A DNA stretch of 64,000 nucleotides from Temperatibacter marinus (GTDB lineage: Bacteria > Pseudomonadota > Alphaproteobacteria > Sphingomonadales > Kordiimonadaceae), in the NCBI RefSeq assembly GCF_031598375.1, contig NZ_CP123872.1, positions 2,724,501 through 2,788,500 on the forward strand, given 5' to 3'. Numbering within the stretch: the stretch's first letter is position 1; each line of letters starts with the position of its first letter. The notes under the pieces were generated by a model. It ran no database searches, had not been told where the DNA came from, and was given only the letters and a program-made list of their open reading frames with translations. Below are positions 48,348 through 58,531 of the stretch, piece by piece. Position numbers and translations under genes: made by a program.

Positions 48348-50471
48348 TTATTGCCAAGGCCTGCTGGAATGCGGGCCTTTTGCTTTTATAATGGTTGTCT
48401 TCCCCATCCCGGTAAAATAGACGGCGTGTGTCCCATAACGGTTCAAAGCATTCAGCGTTATTGATTGACTTATTTTACACAGCCATGGGGGATAATTATG
48501 AATGATAAGATCCACCTGCCCGCAAACCTCTAAGAGCATCTCGCGCTCCTTTACTAAAGCGATTTTCTTTTGGTTGACTGTGAGCATGCAGCCTCCAAGT
48601 CCGCAGGATCCTTTGATTTTCTTTACTTTGCTAACGTCTTTTAATCCTCCCCTCATCACGGCTTGTTCATAAACATAACTTGAGTGCCTTATATTCTTAA
48701 AGGCCACAGATTTTATGCGCCCATCAATAGTATTCTTTTCGAATGCAATCAGGGCTTTGCCAGATTTTAGAACATAAAGATCTGGTTCTTGCTGAGCTGG
48801 CAGTATAAGCATGCCACTAAGACAAAGCATGAATAGATTCAGGCCTAAAAGCTTGGGTCTGATAAAAATCATACACCCCGTACCAATCAAACCGAGTGAA
48901 AAAGCGACTGGTGTTAATACGCCGCTTCTATAATCCGTCAAAGGAGCGACAGAGAGCCTTTCACCTGTCTCAATCATCAGAGATATCGATTCTCTAAGAA
49001 TAAAATTTAAACTATTCCATTCAATATCTATCAAGTGGCCGAAAAGGATGAGAAGCCCAATGGGCATAATAAGAACAGTCACAAGTGGCATCACTAAGAG
49101 ATTCGCAACAATTGCTATGATAGAAATCGTATGAAAATGATAGAGGGAAAATGGCGTGATAGCCAATTGCGAGACAATTGTTGTCAAACATATCATCAAG
49201 AACCCCATACAAGTTTTCTCAACAAGCAAGACTGCTCTGCTTTTAGTAGCAAATGCCTTTTTGCTGAATCGAAGGAAACGATACTCAGCATACCAAGTAT
49301 AAAATAGGATTAATCCAGCAGTTGCAGAAAATGATAATTGAAATCCAATCGTCATCAAAGCATAGGGATTTACGAGGAGAATCATGAGACCTGCGATAGC
49401 TAAAGTCCTGAGCGAAAAAGCGCGTCTATTCATGAGCAGAGCTAATAAGGCAACAAGCACCATGATATAGGCACGCTGAGTAGACACCGCAAAGCCTGAT
49501 AAAATCAAATACCCTGTTGCAGTCAAGGCAACAAAGGGAACAGCCAACTTCCGCGGAGCAATTCTAAGAGCTATCATAGGGATTAACGAGAAAATGCCCT
49601 CAAAAAATAGAAAGACCAAGCCGCTGATAAGGCCCATATGCAACCCAGAGATTGCAAGGACATGACTAAGGCCGACCACCCTCATATCCTCATTAATTTG
49701 CCTCTCAATATAATCTTTTCGACCGACAAGAAGCGCAGCTGCAACACCCCCTGCCCGACGGCCCAGACTTTCAACGAGGCGATCTGCAATTACCTTTCGC
49801 CTCAAGTGAACCCACTCAAAAAGGGAGGCAAGCTGTTCTGATTTCCTAAGTAAAACAGGGGATGAAACGGCATAGCCTGTTGCGCTGAGCTTTTCAAAAA
49901 ATGCTTTTCGTTGGAAATCATAACTCTGTGGGAAAACAGGGGGCGATGGATGAGACACCATCGCGGCAAACGACACGACATCGCCGACAGTGATGGCCGG
50001 GTCCATGCCTGTCTTTACTGTTGTTTTAATCGTTGCACCCCGGTGAGATTTTGGCGCCAGCACTTTAGAAATTAGCCGGTAGTGGTCCCCACCTCTTGGT
50101 TCGATTTTTTTAAGTTCTACTGTTAATTTATAATAACGGGGTGTTTGATCAAAAGAAATGGTATGAATTTTTTGTGTTTGTCCCCAGGCCAAAAGGCACC
50201 CAATAGCCATATAGACCAATCCTTTGATTAGAAAAACATACATACTGCATCTGAAAGAATTATACAAAGCAAGGGAGACAAGAAGGAATATACCGATAAA
50301 AAGCGGAGGCGGTTCTATAGGAAGGAGAAAATAAAAAATACATCCAGCTGACAAAAAAGAAAATTGAGATAGAATTTTTCTCTCATGGGATATTGTCACT
50401 TTCCCACAAGTTTTCTTAATATCCCCCCATAAGATTTGCGGAGAAATTGGCTTAATGAAGGCCTCATACAC
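48348..50471 (-). CDS. comEC: ComEC/Rec2 family DNA-uptake channel protein
   Basis: A 707-residue membrane protein related to the natural-transformation channel. It has an N-terminal DUF4131/OB-like region, a competence domain with HVLAISGLHMGLISG and many membrane segments, and a C-terminal part without the HxHxDH metal site of full ComEC. This shortened form is usual in alphaproteobacteria. It is convergent with lexA, 13 bp from its stop. Confidence 0.9.
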   Translation of the reverse strand: MYEAFIKPISPQILWGDIKKTCGKVTISHERKILSQFSFLSAGCIFYFLLPIEPPPLFIGIFLLVSLALYNSFRCSMYVFLIKGLVYMAIGCLLAWGQTQKIHTISFDQTPRYYKLTVELKKIEPRGGDHYRLISKVLAPKSHRGATIKTTVKTGMDPAITVGDVVSFAAMVSHPSPPVFPQSYDFQRKAFFEKLSATGYAVSSPVLLRKSEQLASLFEWVHLRRKVIADRLVESLGRRAGGVAAALLVGRKDYIERQINEDMRVVGLSHVLAISGLHMGLISGLVFLFFEGIFSLIPMIALRIAPRKLAVPFVALTATGYLILSGFAVSTQRAYIMVLVALLALLMNRRAFSLRTLAIAGLMILLVNPYALMTIGFQLSFSATAGLILFYTWYAEYRFLRFSKKAFATKSRAVLLVEKTCMGFLMICLTTIVSQLAITPFSLYHFHTISIIAIVANLLVMPLVTVLIMPIGLLILFGHLIDIEWNSLNFILRESISLMIETGERLSVAPLTDYRSGVLTPVAFSLGLIGTGCMIFIRPKLLGLNLFMLCLSGMLILPAQQEPDLYVLKSGKALIAFEKNTIDGRIKSVAFKNIRHSSYVYEQAVMRGGLKDVSKVKKIKGSCGLGGCMLTVNQKKIALVKEREMLLEVCGQVDLIIHNYPPWLCKISQSITLNALNRYGTHAVYFTGMGKTTIIKAKGPHSSRPWQ

Positions 50472-50735
50472 GTATAGAATACTCTTTACAAATTTATGCG
50501 TGTATTAAGCCATAAAAGACAAAGAAAAGCGAGAATTATTGCGCTCATTCATTTTAATGTGCATTTTATGTGCAGTGCAATAATATTTGTCAAACTGGTT
50601 AGTCTATGATAAAAGGCCTCAACCGTTAAACAGGTCCCTGTCCTTGGACGCTTCAAAATGTTCAAATATCATTCAAACAGAATGACTAAGGTTGTTTAAC
50701 TCGGCAGGTTTTAAACTAGTAAAGAGCAGGTATTT

Positions 50736-52163
50736 ATGCCCACTGACATGCCCACTGACATGCCAAAGGTCGTCACACGTTTTGCGCCAAGCCCTACAGG
50801 CTTTTTGCATATTGGAGGCGCACGCACTGCCCTCTATAATTGGCTATTCGCGAAACGCAACGGGGGAGATTTTCTTCTCCGTATCGAAGATACAGACCGT
50901 AAAAGATCATCAGATGAAGCTGTTGACGCCATTTTATCCGGGATGAATTGGTTAGGACTTGATCACACCGGAGATGTGATCAGTCAATTTGCAAGAGCTG
51001 ACAGACATAGACAAGTGGCTGAAGACCTTCTTTCTGCAGGCAAAGCTTACAAATGTTATGCCACCCAAGAGGAACTGGCTGCTCTGCGCGAAGAAAGCCG
51101 TGAAAAAGGCCTTCCAATGCGAGGCGATATCTGGCGTGAGAGAGATCCTTCACAAGCCCCTGAAGGAGTAGCCCCAGCCATTCGCCTAAAAATGAATAGA
51201 GAGGGTGCGACAACAATATGCGATCAAGTTCAGGGTGATGTCACTGTACAGAATGACCAACTGGACGATATGATTATTCTGCGTGCTGATGGGAGCCCTA
51301 CATACATGCTCTCAGTTGTTGTGGACGATCACGATATGGGTATCACTCATATTATTCGCGGAGATGACCATTTAAATAATGCCTTCAGGCAGATGCAACT
51401 CTTTGAAGCAATGGGTTGGGATGCTCCAATTTTTGCTCACATTCCCCTTATTCATGGCCCAGACGGAAAGAAGCTATCCAAACGTCACGGTGCTCTTGGC
51501 GTAGATGGCTATGATGAAATGGGATATCTTCCAGAAGCGATGCGAAATTACTTGCTACGCTTAGGGTGGAGCCATGGGGACGACGAACTTATTACAACAG
51601 ATCAAGCAATTGCATGGTTTAACATGGAAAATTTAGGCAAGAGCCCATCCCGCCTGGACTTTGACAAGCTTGATTCTGTAAACGCTCATTATATTCAAAC
51701 AGCAGATTCGGATGTCCTAATCGACTGGTTTAAAGCTGACTTGGCGACAGAGATTGAGCATGCTCCAACGGCTGAAGAGTTGGCACAAGTTAAACTTGCC
51801 CTATCTTCTGCAAGAGAAAGAGCAAAGAAGCGCGCAGATTTAGCTGAGGTTACAGCAATTTTTTGTAATATTCGTCCATTAACATTAACGGAAAAAGCAG
51901 CAAAAGCTGTAGCAGGCGAAATTGCTGAAATTCTCAGCGAGTTGGCCTCAACACTAGAGAATTTATCGTCTTGGGAACAAGGGGATGTTAAACAATCCAT
52001 TTTTGATTTTGCTGAAAGCAAGGGGATGAAAATGGGGAAAGTCATGCAGCCCATAAGAGCCGCCTTAACTGGCGGACGTCCATCGGGTGATTTGATGGAG
52101 ATTATGGAGATTTTGGGTAAGGAGGAATGCATCCTTCGACTTCAGGATATCGCTGCACAATAA
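50736..52163 (+). CDS. gltX: Glutamyl-tRNA synthetase
   Basis: Charges tRNA-Glu (and in many alphaproteobacteria tRNA-Gln through a mischarged intermediate). It has 475 residues. The HIGH-like FLHIGGART and KMSKR-like KKLSKRHGA motifs are present. The start is odd: a 12-bp duplication (ATGCCCACTGAC twice, then ATGCCA) gives three in-frame ATGs at 50736, 50748 and 50760. GAGCAGG is best placed for the first. The 264-bp gap to comEC holds the divergent promoters, not resolved. Confidence 0.97.
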   Translation: MPTDMPTDMPKVVTRFAPSPTGFLHIGGARTALYNWLFAKRNGGDFLLRIEDTDRKRSSDEAVDAILSGMNWLGLDHTGDVISQFARADRHRQVAEDLLSAGKAYKCYATQEELAALREESREKGLPMRGDIWRERDPSQAPEGVAPAIRLKMNREGATTICDQVQGDVTVQNDQLDDMIILRADGSPTYMLSVVVDDHDMGITHIIRGDDHLNNAFRQMQLFEAMGWDAPIFAHIPLIHGPDGKKLSKRHGALGVDGYDEMGYLPEAMRNYLLRLGWSHGDDELITTDQAIAWFNMENLGKSPSRLDFDKLDSVNAHYIQTADSDVLIDWFKADLATEIEHAPTAEELAQVKLALSSARERAKKRADLAEVTAIFCNIRPLTLTEKAAKAVAGEIAEILSELASTLENLSSWEQGDVKQSIFDFAESKGMKMGKVMQPIRAALTGGRPSGDLMEIMEILGKEECILRLQDIAAQ

Positions 52164-52232
52164 ATTGATTACAAATGATAGAGGATCACACTTCTGTCTT
52201 TGGGGTCATCATAAAATAAGGAGAAGAGTAAC

Positions 52233-53519
52233 ATGTCAAACGACACTATGAAAATTTCAGGCAATGGCACTGAAACAGAGAGCCAAATTTTTGAAGGAAC
52301 AATTGGCCCTAAAGTCGTAGACATTCGCAAACTCTATGCAGAAACTGGGATGTTTACATTTGATCCTGGATTTACTTCTACAGCCAGTTGCGAATCTAAA
52401 ATTACTTATATCGATGGGGATAAGGGTGAACTATTATATCGTGGATATCCAATCGAGCAGCTTGCGGACAAGTCTGATTTCATGGAAGTCTGCTATGTAT
52501 TGCTCTACGGTGAACTTCCCTCTCCTGCAGAAAAAGAAAAATTCCTAAGCGATATTACCTACCATACAATGGTTCACGAACAAATGAGCCGTTTCTTTGC
52601 AGGCTTCCGTCGTGACGCTCACCCTATGGCCATTATGGTTGGTGTTGTTGGTGCTCTGGCATCATTTTATCATGACAGTACTGACATTAATGACCCCCAT
52701 CAGCGCATGGTTGCGTCCTACCGTCTTATTGCCAAGATCCCAACGATTGCTGCGATGGCTTATAAATATTCTGTGGGCCAGCCATTTGTGCACCCAAAGA
52801 ATAATCTTTCATATGCAGGGAACTTCTTGAATATGATGTTCTCTGTACCTGCTGAAGACTATAAAATTAGCCCTACACTTGAAAAAGCTATGGACCTTAT
52901 CTTTATTCTTCATGCGGATCATGAACAGAATGCTTCAACATCGACTGTGCGTCTCGCGGGCTCTTCTGGGGCGAACCCCTTTGCTTGTATCGCCGCAGGT
53001 ATTGCTTGTTTATGGGGGCCTGCGCACGGCGGTGCGAATGAAGCTTGTCTAAATATGCTTGAAGAAATTGGAACTGTTGATCGAATTCCTGAGTTTATTG
53101 CACGTGCGAAAGACAAATCTGATCCTTTCCGTCTTATGGGCTTTGGACACCGTGTTTATAAAAACTTTGATCCTCGTGCGACAGTAATGCGCGACACAGC
53201 TCATAAAGTACTTGATGAACTTCAGATTGATGATCCACTTCTTGATGTTGCGATGGAACTAGAAAAAATCGCCCTTGAGGACGAGTATTTCGTTGCAAAG
53301 AAACTCTACCCGAACGTAGATTTCTATTCAGGTATCATCCTGAAAGCAATGGGATTCCCAACTGAAATGTTTACGGTTCTGTTTGCTTTAGCAAGAACTT
53401 CAGGCTGGATTGCTCAGTGGAAGGAAATGATTGAAGACCCAACACAGAAAATTGGACGTCCGCGTCAGCTTTATACAGGCTCGCCTCGCCGGGAATATAT
53501 CGATCTCGACAAGCGTTAA
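52233..53519 (+). CDS. gltA: Citrate synthase
   Basis: Condenses acetyl-CoA from the PDH complex with oxaloacetate. It has 428 residues of the type II, NADH-sensitive-like length. Catalytic residues lie in [21 protein letters not shown] and [19 protein letters not shown] precedes the ATG, 69 bp after gltX. A strong terminator follows. Confidence 0.98.
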   Translation: MSNDTMKISGNGTETESQIFEGTIGPKVVDIRKLYAETGMFTFDPGFTSTASCESKITYIDGDKGELLYRGYPIEQLADKSDFMEVCYVLLYGELPSPAEKEKFLSDITYHTMVHEQMSRFFAGFRRDAHPMAIMVGVVGALASFYHDSTDINDPHQRMVASYRLIAKIPTIAAMAYKYSVGQPFVHPKNNLSYAGNFLNMMFSVPAEDYKISPTLEKAMDLIFILHADHEQNASTSTVRLAGSSGANPFACIAAGIACLWGPAHGGANEACLNMLEEIGTVDRIPEFIARAKDKSDPFRLMGFGHRVYKNFDPRATVMRDTAHKVLDELQIDDPLLDVAMELEKIALEDEYFVAKKLYPNVDFYSGIILKAMGFPTEMFTVLFALARTSGWIAQWKEMIEDPTQKIGRPRQLYTGSPRREYIDLDKR

Positions 53520-53545
53520 GTTAATAATAACCTAAAATTGTCTAC

Positions 53546-53575
53546 AACACGCCTCTTCGGAGGCGTGTTTTTTTT
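53546..53575 (+). terminator. Intrinsic terminator after gltA
   Basis: Perfect 10-bp stem AACACGCCTC/GAGGCGTGTT with a TTCG tetraloop, followed by a run of T residues. It lies 26 bp past the gltA stop. Confidence 0.95.
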
Positions 53576-53608
53576 GAGGGCTGCGTTTCAATGATAAAAT
53601 ACACTATC

Positions 53609-53821
53609 TTAGTCATCATGCTGTTTTTTTCTCCGCCTTCCGGAGAGTCTATCAATGAGATATGATGATGAAGATTGATTAACATCTTTATACTTACCTC
53701 CATTAATATAATCACTATCTCCTATGCCAATGATAGCTTCTTCTTCGCTGCTGCTGTCAAAGTCTTCTTCAATCCAGTCGTCGCGATCCGAATAGTTATT
53801 TTCCCCAGACATATCTGCCAT
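53609..53821 (-). CDS. Small acidic orphan protein with basic C-terminus
   Basis: A 70-residue protein I do not recognise. The first 45 residues are rich in Asp, Glu, Ser and Tyr (DDWIEEDFDSSSEEE), the C-terminus has a basic patch (GRRRKKQ). No signal peptide or membrane segment. It looks real because a strong site, AAAGGAG, lies 7 bases before the ATG and it sits alone between two terminators. It occupies the place between skp and gltA where related bacteria carry lpxD-fabZ-lpxA-lpxI-lpxB. The 226-bp gap upstream (53822-54047) is AT-rich and otherwise holds only the skp terminator. Confidence 0.6.
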   Translation of the reverse strand: MADMSGENNYSDRDDWIEEDFDSSSEEEAIIGIGDSDYINGGKYKDVNQSSSSYLIDRLSGRRRKKQHDD

Positions 53822-53993
53822 AACTTACTCCTTTACTAATACTGAGCAATATAATCACACACTTTTTTAGGGTGAATATACTACTATAAGTTAGTATAAT
53901 GGGTAATATCCTAAGATAGTCTTAAGAGAAGCAAGAAGGCCTGCATAGAGATAGGAACAATTTTCATTGAATGCTACATAGCAGTAAGACAAG

Positions 53994-54022
53994 AAAAAAG
54001 GGCCGACAAAAAGTCAGCCCTT
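53994..54022 (-). terminator. Intrinsic terminator after skp
   Basis: On the minus strand AAGGGCTGAC/GTCGGCCCTT (10 bp, one G-U) with a 5-nt loop is followed by a U-run, 26 bp past the skp stop. It marks the end of the rseP-bamA-skp transcript. Confidence 0.9.
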
Positions 54023-54047
54023 AACATATAATAGTTATGAGAAACGA

Positions 54048-54656
54048 TTATTTTTTCTCAGCATCTTTCTTAGCATCCGCTGCAGGCGCGTTGTTGTTTG
54101 CTGCAGGGCGTGTCATAGATATACTAACAGCTGGTAAGCTATTATTCAGATCTTCAATCATTTCAGTGGTTTTATCAATACCAGCTGCATGACGGATAAC
54201 AGTGCCTTTATAAAGAATGATTTGAGCTTTATATTTTTTCAGCAGAGCTGTTGTAATCGGCTTAATTGCACGATCGATCTCGCGGTTAGCTTCTGTCAAA
54301 ATTGACTCATACCGAGATCTTAAGATCATAAGATTACGTGCTGCTGTTTTCACTTTTGTGTCCAAAGCTTTCATGTCTTCTTCGTATTTCTTCTGGCCTG
54401 TGATCGCTTTTTTGCTTTCAATCTCTTTGGCTTCATTAATCCAACCACCCTGACGCTGATCCACATAATTATTTAGTGTGGTAATCTGGTCTCGCATGGC
54501 GGCTGTCTTAGAGAGAAGGTCTTTATATGCTTCAGCTTCGTTCTGAATACGCTGACCATCCAAAATAAGAATTTGTGCATGAGAGGCACCTGCTAGAAGT
54601 AGAGCAGAAATTAAGGCTGCAAATGACAGCTTCAGTGTCTTCATAATTTTATTCAT
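54048..54656 (-). CDS. skp: Periplasmic chaperone Skp/OmpH
   Basis: Holds unfolded outer-membrane proteins for BamA, encoded just upstream. It has 202 residues: signal peptide (about 1-27, ending SHA-QIL), long helical arms rich in Lys, Glu and Gln, and a C-terminal Ala/Asn/Lys-rich tail. AGGA precedes ATG 54656; ATG 54644 is a possible shorter start. It is the last gene of the operon because the usual lpx genes do not follow. Confidence 0.88.
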   Translation of the reverse strand: MNKIMKTLKLSFAALISALLLAGASHAQILILDGQRIQNEAEAYKDLLSKTAAMRDQITTLNNYVDQRQGGWINEAKEIESKKAITGQKKYEEDMKALDTKVKTAARNLMILRSRYESILTEANREIDRAIKPITTALLKKYKAQIILYKGTVIRHAAGIDKTTEMIEDLNNSLPAVSISMTRPAANNNAPAADAKKDAEKK

Positions 54657-54707
54657 TTTTAATCCTATAATCCTTTAAGAGATTTGTTATTCGTTTTCAT
54701 ACACCAA

Positions 54708-57353
54708 TTAGAAGGATGTACCAATATTAAATTGTAGCGTTTGTGTACGATCACCAAACTGCCTGCGAAGATTTTTAGTTAAGTCGATACGGAATGGTCC
54801 GAATGGCGACTGCCAGCTAAACCCAATACCAATTGCTGCCCGTGGTTTCCAATTATCCCCTATGATACAATCTGTTTCAAAGGCAGCCCCTGTAATGTCT
54901 TCTCCAAAAGCACCATTTTGACGCCCTTCTGCGACCCGGTTAAGATAATTTTCAACTTGGCTATAGCCAAATGCACATTGATCAAGACGCACATCAGTTC
55001 CCCATAATGAGCCAACATCAAGGAAAGCACTTGCGTTAATGCCCATTTCAAGAGCCGCATCGCCAAGAGGGAAGAACAGTTCCGCTCGACCAACATATTG
55101 CTTGGTACCCCCAACAGAGTTACCTAGGTTCAACTTGCCTGCACCAAGGTCATCAAGATTAACTCCCGAAGCTGTTCCAGAGACAATCGTGCCATAAAAA
55201 CGGCGCGGTCCAACAGCATTCACATCAAAACCCCGCAGTTGAGGTCCACCAAGGAAAAGACTGTCATTCAATCGAACACGTTGTCCAATCCCTTTGATCC
55301 AGCTTCCTTGAGCAGAAAGACGCAAAGTCCACCCATTGATGGGCGTCCAATAATTATCAAAATTAACACTAGATTTTAGATATTTAACATCGCCGCCTAA
55401 ACCTGCATAATTTTGTGAGAAGTAAAAGGCGCGACCCGCTGTAGGACGGAGGTAGTTATTCCGAGAATCAAAGCCCAGAGTATACCCAATAATTGATTGA
55501 TTATAGGTTCCAAGAGAAGAGCCATAAACAGGGTCAGTTATATTGAAATTCACAGAACCGTTAATTTGGCTACAGGCTTCTAGACGCATATCACGATCAA
55601 GCTCTAGATATCCAATTTGCTCGTCTGTCAGTTGGTCTGTATCCACATCAATATAGCGCCCCGTAGTAATATCATAACGAATAAGCCCTAGGCAGCTGTC
55701 AATCTGCGATGTAGATAGACGAACATTATCAAATCGGAATGTATAATTCCCTTGATAGGTCCAAAACTCACCAAGAGCAGCTCCCATCCTCAGGCTAAAG
55801 CCTTTACTATCACTCTCGTAAGGTGAGGCATATCTATCACTATTGGTTGTTCTGCGGTAGAATATATCTGCTCCGGCAGCAATATTTCTGTCTAAGAAAT
55901 AAGGTTCCGTAAAGCTCACATTTGCAGACTGCTGATAGCCAGACAAATTCATAGAGAAGCCAAGCCTTTGGCCTTTACCCATAAAGTTTTTCTCATTAAT
56001 TGAGAAATTAAAGATGAAGTTTTCAATACTAGAGAAACCAATTCCAAAGTTCAAATCACCTGTGGATTGCTCTTCAACACGTACATCTACTTCCATGCGA
56101 TCAATGGCAGAGCCTTGTTTGCGCTCAACTTCAATACCCTCTGGGCGGAAGAAACCCAGACGTTTCAAACGATCTTCAGAACGCTTAATATTAAAGGAGT
56201 TAAAGGCATCCCCTTCTTGGAGACGAAACTCACGACGTATTACTTTATCAAGTGTGCGAACATTTCCATGAATATTGATCCGCTCAACATAGACACGCGG
56301 CGCTTCAAGAATCGTAAAGTTATATTCAATTGTACGCTCTTCTTTATTTCTTTTTGGCTTCGGCAAAATGTCTATGAAAGCATAACCCTGTGCACCAGCC
56401 AAATCTGTCAAAGTTTCTTGAGAATTCTCAATCGCTTCCTGGCTATAAACTTCCCCTTCTCTAACTCGAAGGAAAACTTTAAAGAGGTCAGCATTCACAT
56501 CGCGAATTTGACTTTCAACAGTCACTTTACCAAATCGATAGATCTCACCCTCATCAACAGTATAGTTGATAATAAAGCTACTACGGTCTGGCACCAATTC
56601 TGCTACAGCAGAAATAATTCTAAAATCTGCATACCCTTCATTGAGATAAAAATTACGCAGCTGTTGCTGGTCATACAAAATTTTATCGGGGTCATACGTG
56701 TCGCCACTAGAGAAAATCTTCCACCAACGTGATTCTTTTGTAACGAGTACATCTCTAAGGTCGCCGTCAGAAAAAATCTTATTCCCAAGGAAGTTAATTT
56801 TTGACACTTTCGTCTTAGGACCTTCTTGAATTTCAAAGACCACATCCACACGGTTTTGAGATTGTTGGACAACTTTTGGCTCAACAATTGCGGCAAATCG
56901 ACCTTTAGAGCGATAAAGTTCAAGAATGCGATTCACTTCTGCCTTCACTTTTGCACGGGTAAAGACACTTCTTGGGCGAATGCGAATTTCTTCTGTTAGC
57001 GCCTCATTATCAAGTTTCTTATTACCTTCAAAAATGATCCGGTTAATAATCGGGCTTTCTTGAACGACAACAACAAGTACCGTCCCTTGGATATCGAATT
57101 TCAAATCCGCAAAAAGACCTGTACTAAACAGGCGTTTAAAACTGTTGTTTAGTTCCGCTTGGTCAAAAGCATCACCGGCGCGCACGGTCATATACTGAAG
57201 GATGGTTGCCCCTTCGACACGCACGTTACCCTGCACTTGAATTTCAGTAATAACTGGCATCTGCTGCTGCTGAGGTGCTTGCGCAGAAACCGACAGTGAA
57301 ACTGACGTAACAACTGTCAAAAGAACAAATGAGAGTGCCCAAATATTTTTCAT
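54708..57353 (-). CDS. bamA: Outer-membrane protein assembly factor BamA
   Basis: Core of the BAM complex that inserts beta-barrels. It has 881 residues: signal peptide (about 1-24), five POTRA domains to about residue 420 and a C-terminal barrel ending in the aromatic NIGTSF. It is longer than a typical BamA because of extra barrel-loop sequence, which carries two Cys pairs (SCLG and EACSQ; DQCAF and DCIIG). ATG 57353 is chosen over an in-frame TTG at 57362; neither has a strong ribosome site. It follows rseP by 60 bp. Confidence 0.96.
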   Translation of the reverse strand: MKNIWALSFVLLTVVTSVSLSVSAQAPQQQQMPVITEIQVQGNVRVEGATILQYMTVRAGDAFDQAELNNSFKRLFSTGLFADLKFDIQGTVLVVVVQESPIINRIIFEGNKKLDNEALTEEIRIRPRSVFTRAKVKAEVNRILELYRSKGRFAAIVEPKVVQQSQNRVDVVFEIQEGPKTKVSKINFLGNKIFSDGDLRDVLVTKESRWWKIFSSGDTYDPDKILYDQQQLRNFYLNEGYADFRIISAVAELVPDRSSFIINYTVDEGEIYRFGKVTVESQIRDVNADLFKVFLRVREGEVYSQEAIENSQETLTDLAGAQGYAFIDILPKPKRNKEERTIEYNFTILEAPRVYVERINIHGNVRTLDKVIRREFRLQEGDAFNSFNIKRSEDRLKRLGFFRPEGIEVERKQGSAIDRMEVDVRVEEQSTGDLNFGIGFSSIENFIFNFSINEKNFMGKGQRLGFSMNLSGYQQSANVSFTEPYFLDRNIAAGADIFYRRTTNSDRYASPYESDSKGFSLRMGAALGEFWTYQGNYTFRFDNVRLSTSQIDSCLGLIRYDITTGRYIDVDTDQLTDEQIGYLELDRDMRLEACSQINGSVNFNITDPVYGSSLGTYNQSIIGYTLGFDSRNNYLRPTAGRAFYFSQNYAGLGGDVKYLKSSVNFDNYWTPINGWTLRLSAQGSWIKGIGQRVRLNDSLFLGGPQLRGFDVNAVGPRRFYGTIVSGTASGVNLDDLGAGKLNLGNSVGGTKQYVGRAELFFPLGDAALEMGINASAFLDVGSLWGTDVRLDQCAFGYSQVENYLNRVAEGRQNGAFGEDITGAAFETDCIIGDNWKPRAAIGIGFSWQSPFGPFRIDLTKNLRRQFGDRTQTLQFNIGTSF

Positions 57354-57413
57354 AAAACCCAACTTATAATCCAGCCCGTATTTGTTATTGCATTCTTGGC
57401 GCCTGAAAATGGC

Positions 57414-58526
57414 CTAAGACACCAAGGATTGCAAGTCATTCAATGTTACAACAACCATTAAAAGTATGATCAAACCAAATCCTATAATAAAACCAGCCTC
57501 TTGAGCCTTTTTATTGATTGGTCCGCCCTTGATAGCCTCTAGTCCATAATAGAGCAGATGTCCACCATCTAGTACGGGAATCGGTAATAAATTCATAATT
57601 CCCAGACTTAAGGATAAAACGGTGACGATTGATAACCAGTCCAAAAAGCTTCTGCTCGCGGCATCACCCATAATTTGGACCATTCCTACAGGTCCTTTAA
57701 CTTCTTTTATAGACCTTAAACCTAAGATCAGTTGACCAATATTTCTAACCATTAGTCCGATCTGATCCCCAGTTGATCGAGCTCCTTCTGCAAGCGCACC
57801 AAAGAGACCATACTGCACGACCTTATATGTACCCGAAGGTCTCACCCCAAGATAGCCTTTTGCATATTGGTTCCCAAAACGATCTTCCATAAAACGCTTG
57901 TCCACAATTGCTTTGAGTAAGATTGTTTGTGTGCCTCGTTGAACCGTAAAGTCCATCGGTCCACCAGGTTGCATCAATATTTCAGTTCTAACCTGAGTGA
58001 AATTCGATATCTCCCGGTCATTCACTGCTATGATCACATCGCCAACTTGGAAGCCCGCTCGATCTGCAGCAGACTTTTCTTCGACAAAAGAGACATCTGC
58101 ATCAACAAATACTTTACCATTCGCATAGGTAAACCCTGCAAAGATTAAGACTGGCAGCAGTAAATTCACTGCAGGTCCAGCTGCGACAACCAAAGCTCTT
58201 TGCCATAAAGGTTTATAGTGAAGACAATCTTTCTTCTCTTCATCTGTTAACCCTTCGACATGCTCACCAGGATTAGAAGCGGCCGAAGCATCCCCAAAGA
58301 ATTTCACATAGCCACCAAGAGGAATCGCGGAAAGACGCCAACGGGTACCTGATTTCGCTGTATAGCCGTATATTTCTTTTCCAAAGCCTATTGAAAAAAC
58401 TTCAACGCGCACGCCGAAAAGACGGCCCACGCTATAGTGACCCCATTCGTGAACAAAAACCAGCAAACTAAAGCCCCCAATAAAGGCTAAAAGAGAGAGG
58501 GCTATAAATCCGAAATCAAACTCCAT
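57414..58526 (-). CDS. rseP: Site-2 protease RseP/MmpA
   Basis: Intramembrane zinc protease used in envelope stress and cell-cycle proteolysis. It has 370 residues. The zinc motif HEWGH is at 26-30, a single PDZ domain (GFQVGDVIIAVNDREI) sits in the middle, and the third zinc ligand is in NLLPIPVLDGGH. About four membrane segments. In Caulobacter the homologue MmpA is part of cell-cycle control. It lies 5 bp after dxr. Confidence 0.96.
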   Translation of the reverse strand: MEFDFGFIALSLLAFIGGFSLLVFVHEWGHYSVGRLFGVRVEVFSIGFGKEIYGYTAKSGTRWRLSAIPLGGYVKFFGDASAASNPGEHVEGLTDEEKKDCLHYKPLWQRALVVAAGPAVNLLLPVLIFAGFTYANGKVFVDADVSFVEEKSAADRAGFQVGDVIIAVNDREISNFTQVRTEILMQPGGPMDFTVQRGTQTILLKAIVDKRFMEDRFGNQYAKGYLGVRPSGTYKVVQYGLFGALAEGARSTGDQIGLMVRNIGQLILGLRSIKEVKGPVGMVQIMGDAASRSFLDWLSIVTVLSLSLGIMNLLPIPVLDGGHLLYYGLEAIKGGPINKKAQEAGFIIGFGLIILLMVVVTLNDLQSLVS

Positions 58527-58531
58527 AGGTA

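Noticed and set aside
48348-50471. comEC as a truncated pseudogene
   Set aside because: The lack of the C-terminal metal site is typical for alphaproteobacterial members; the frame is intact.
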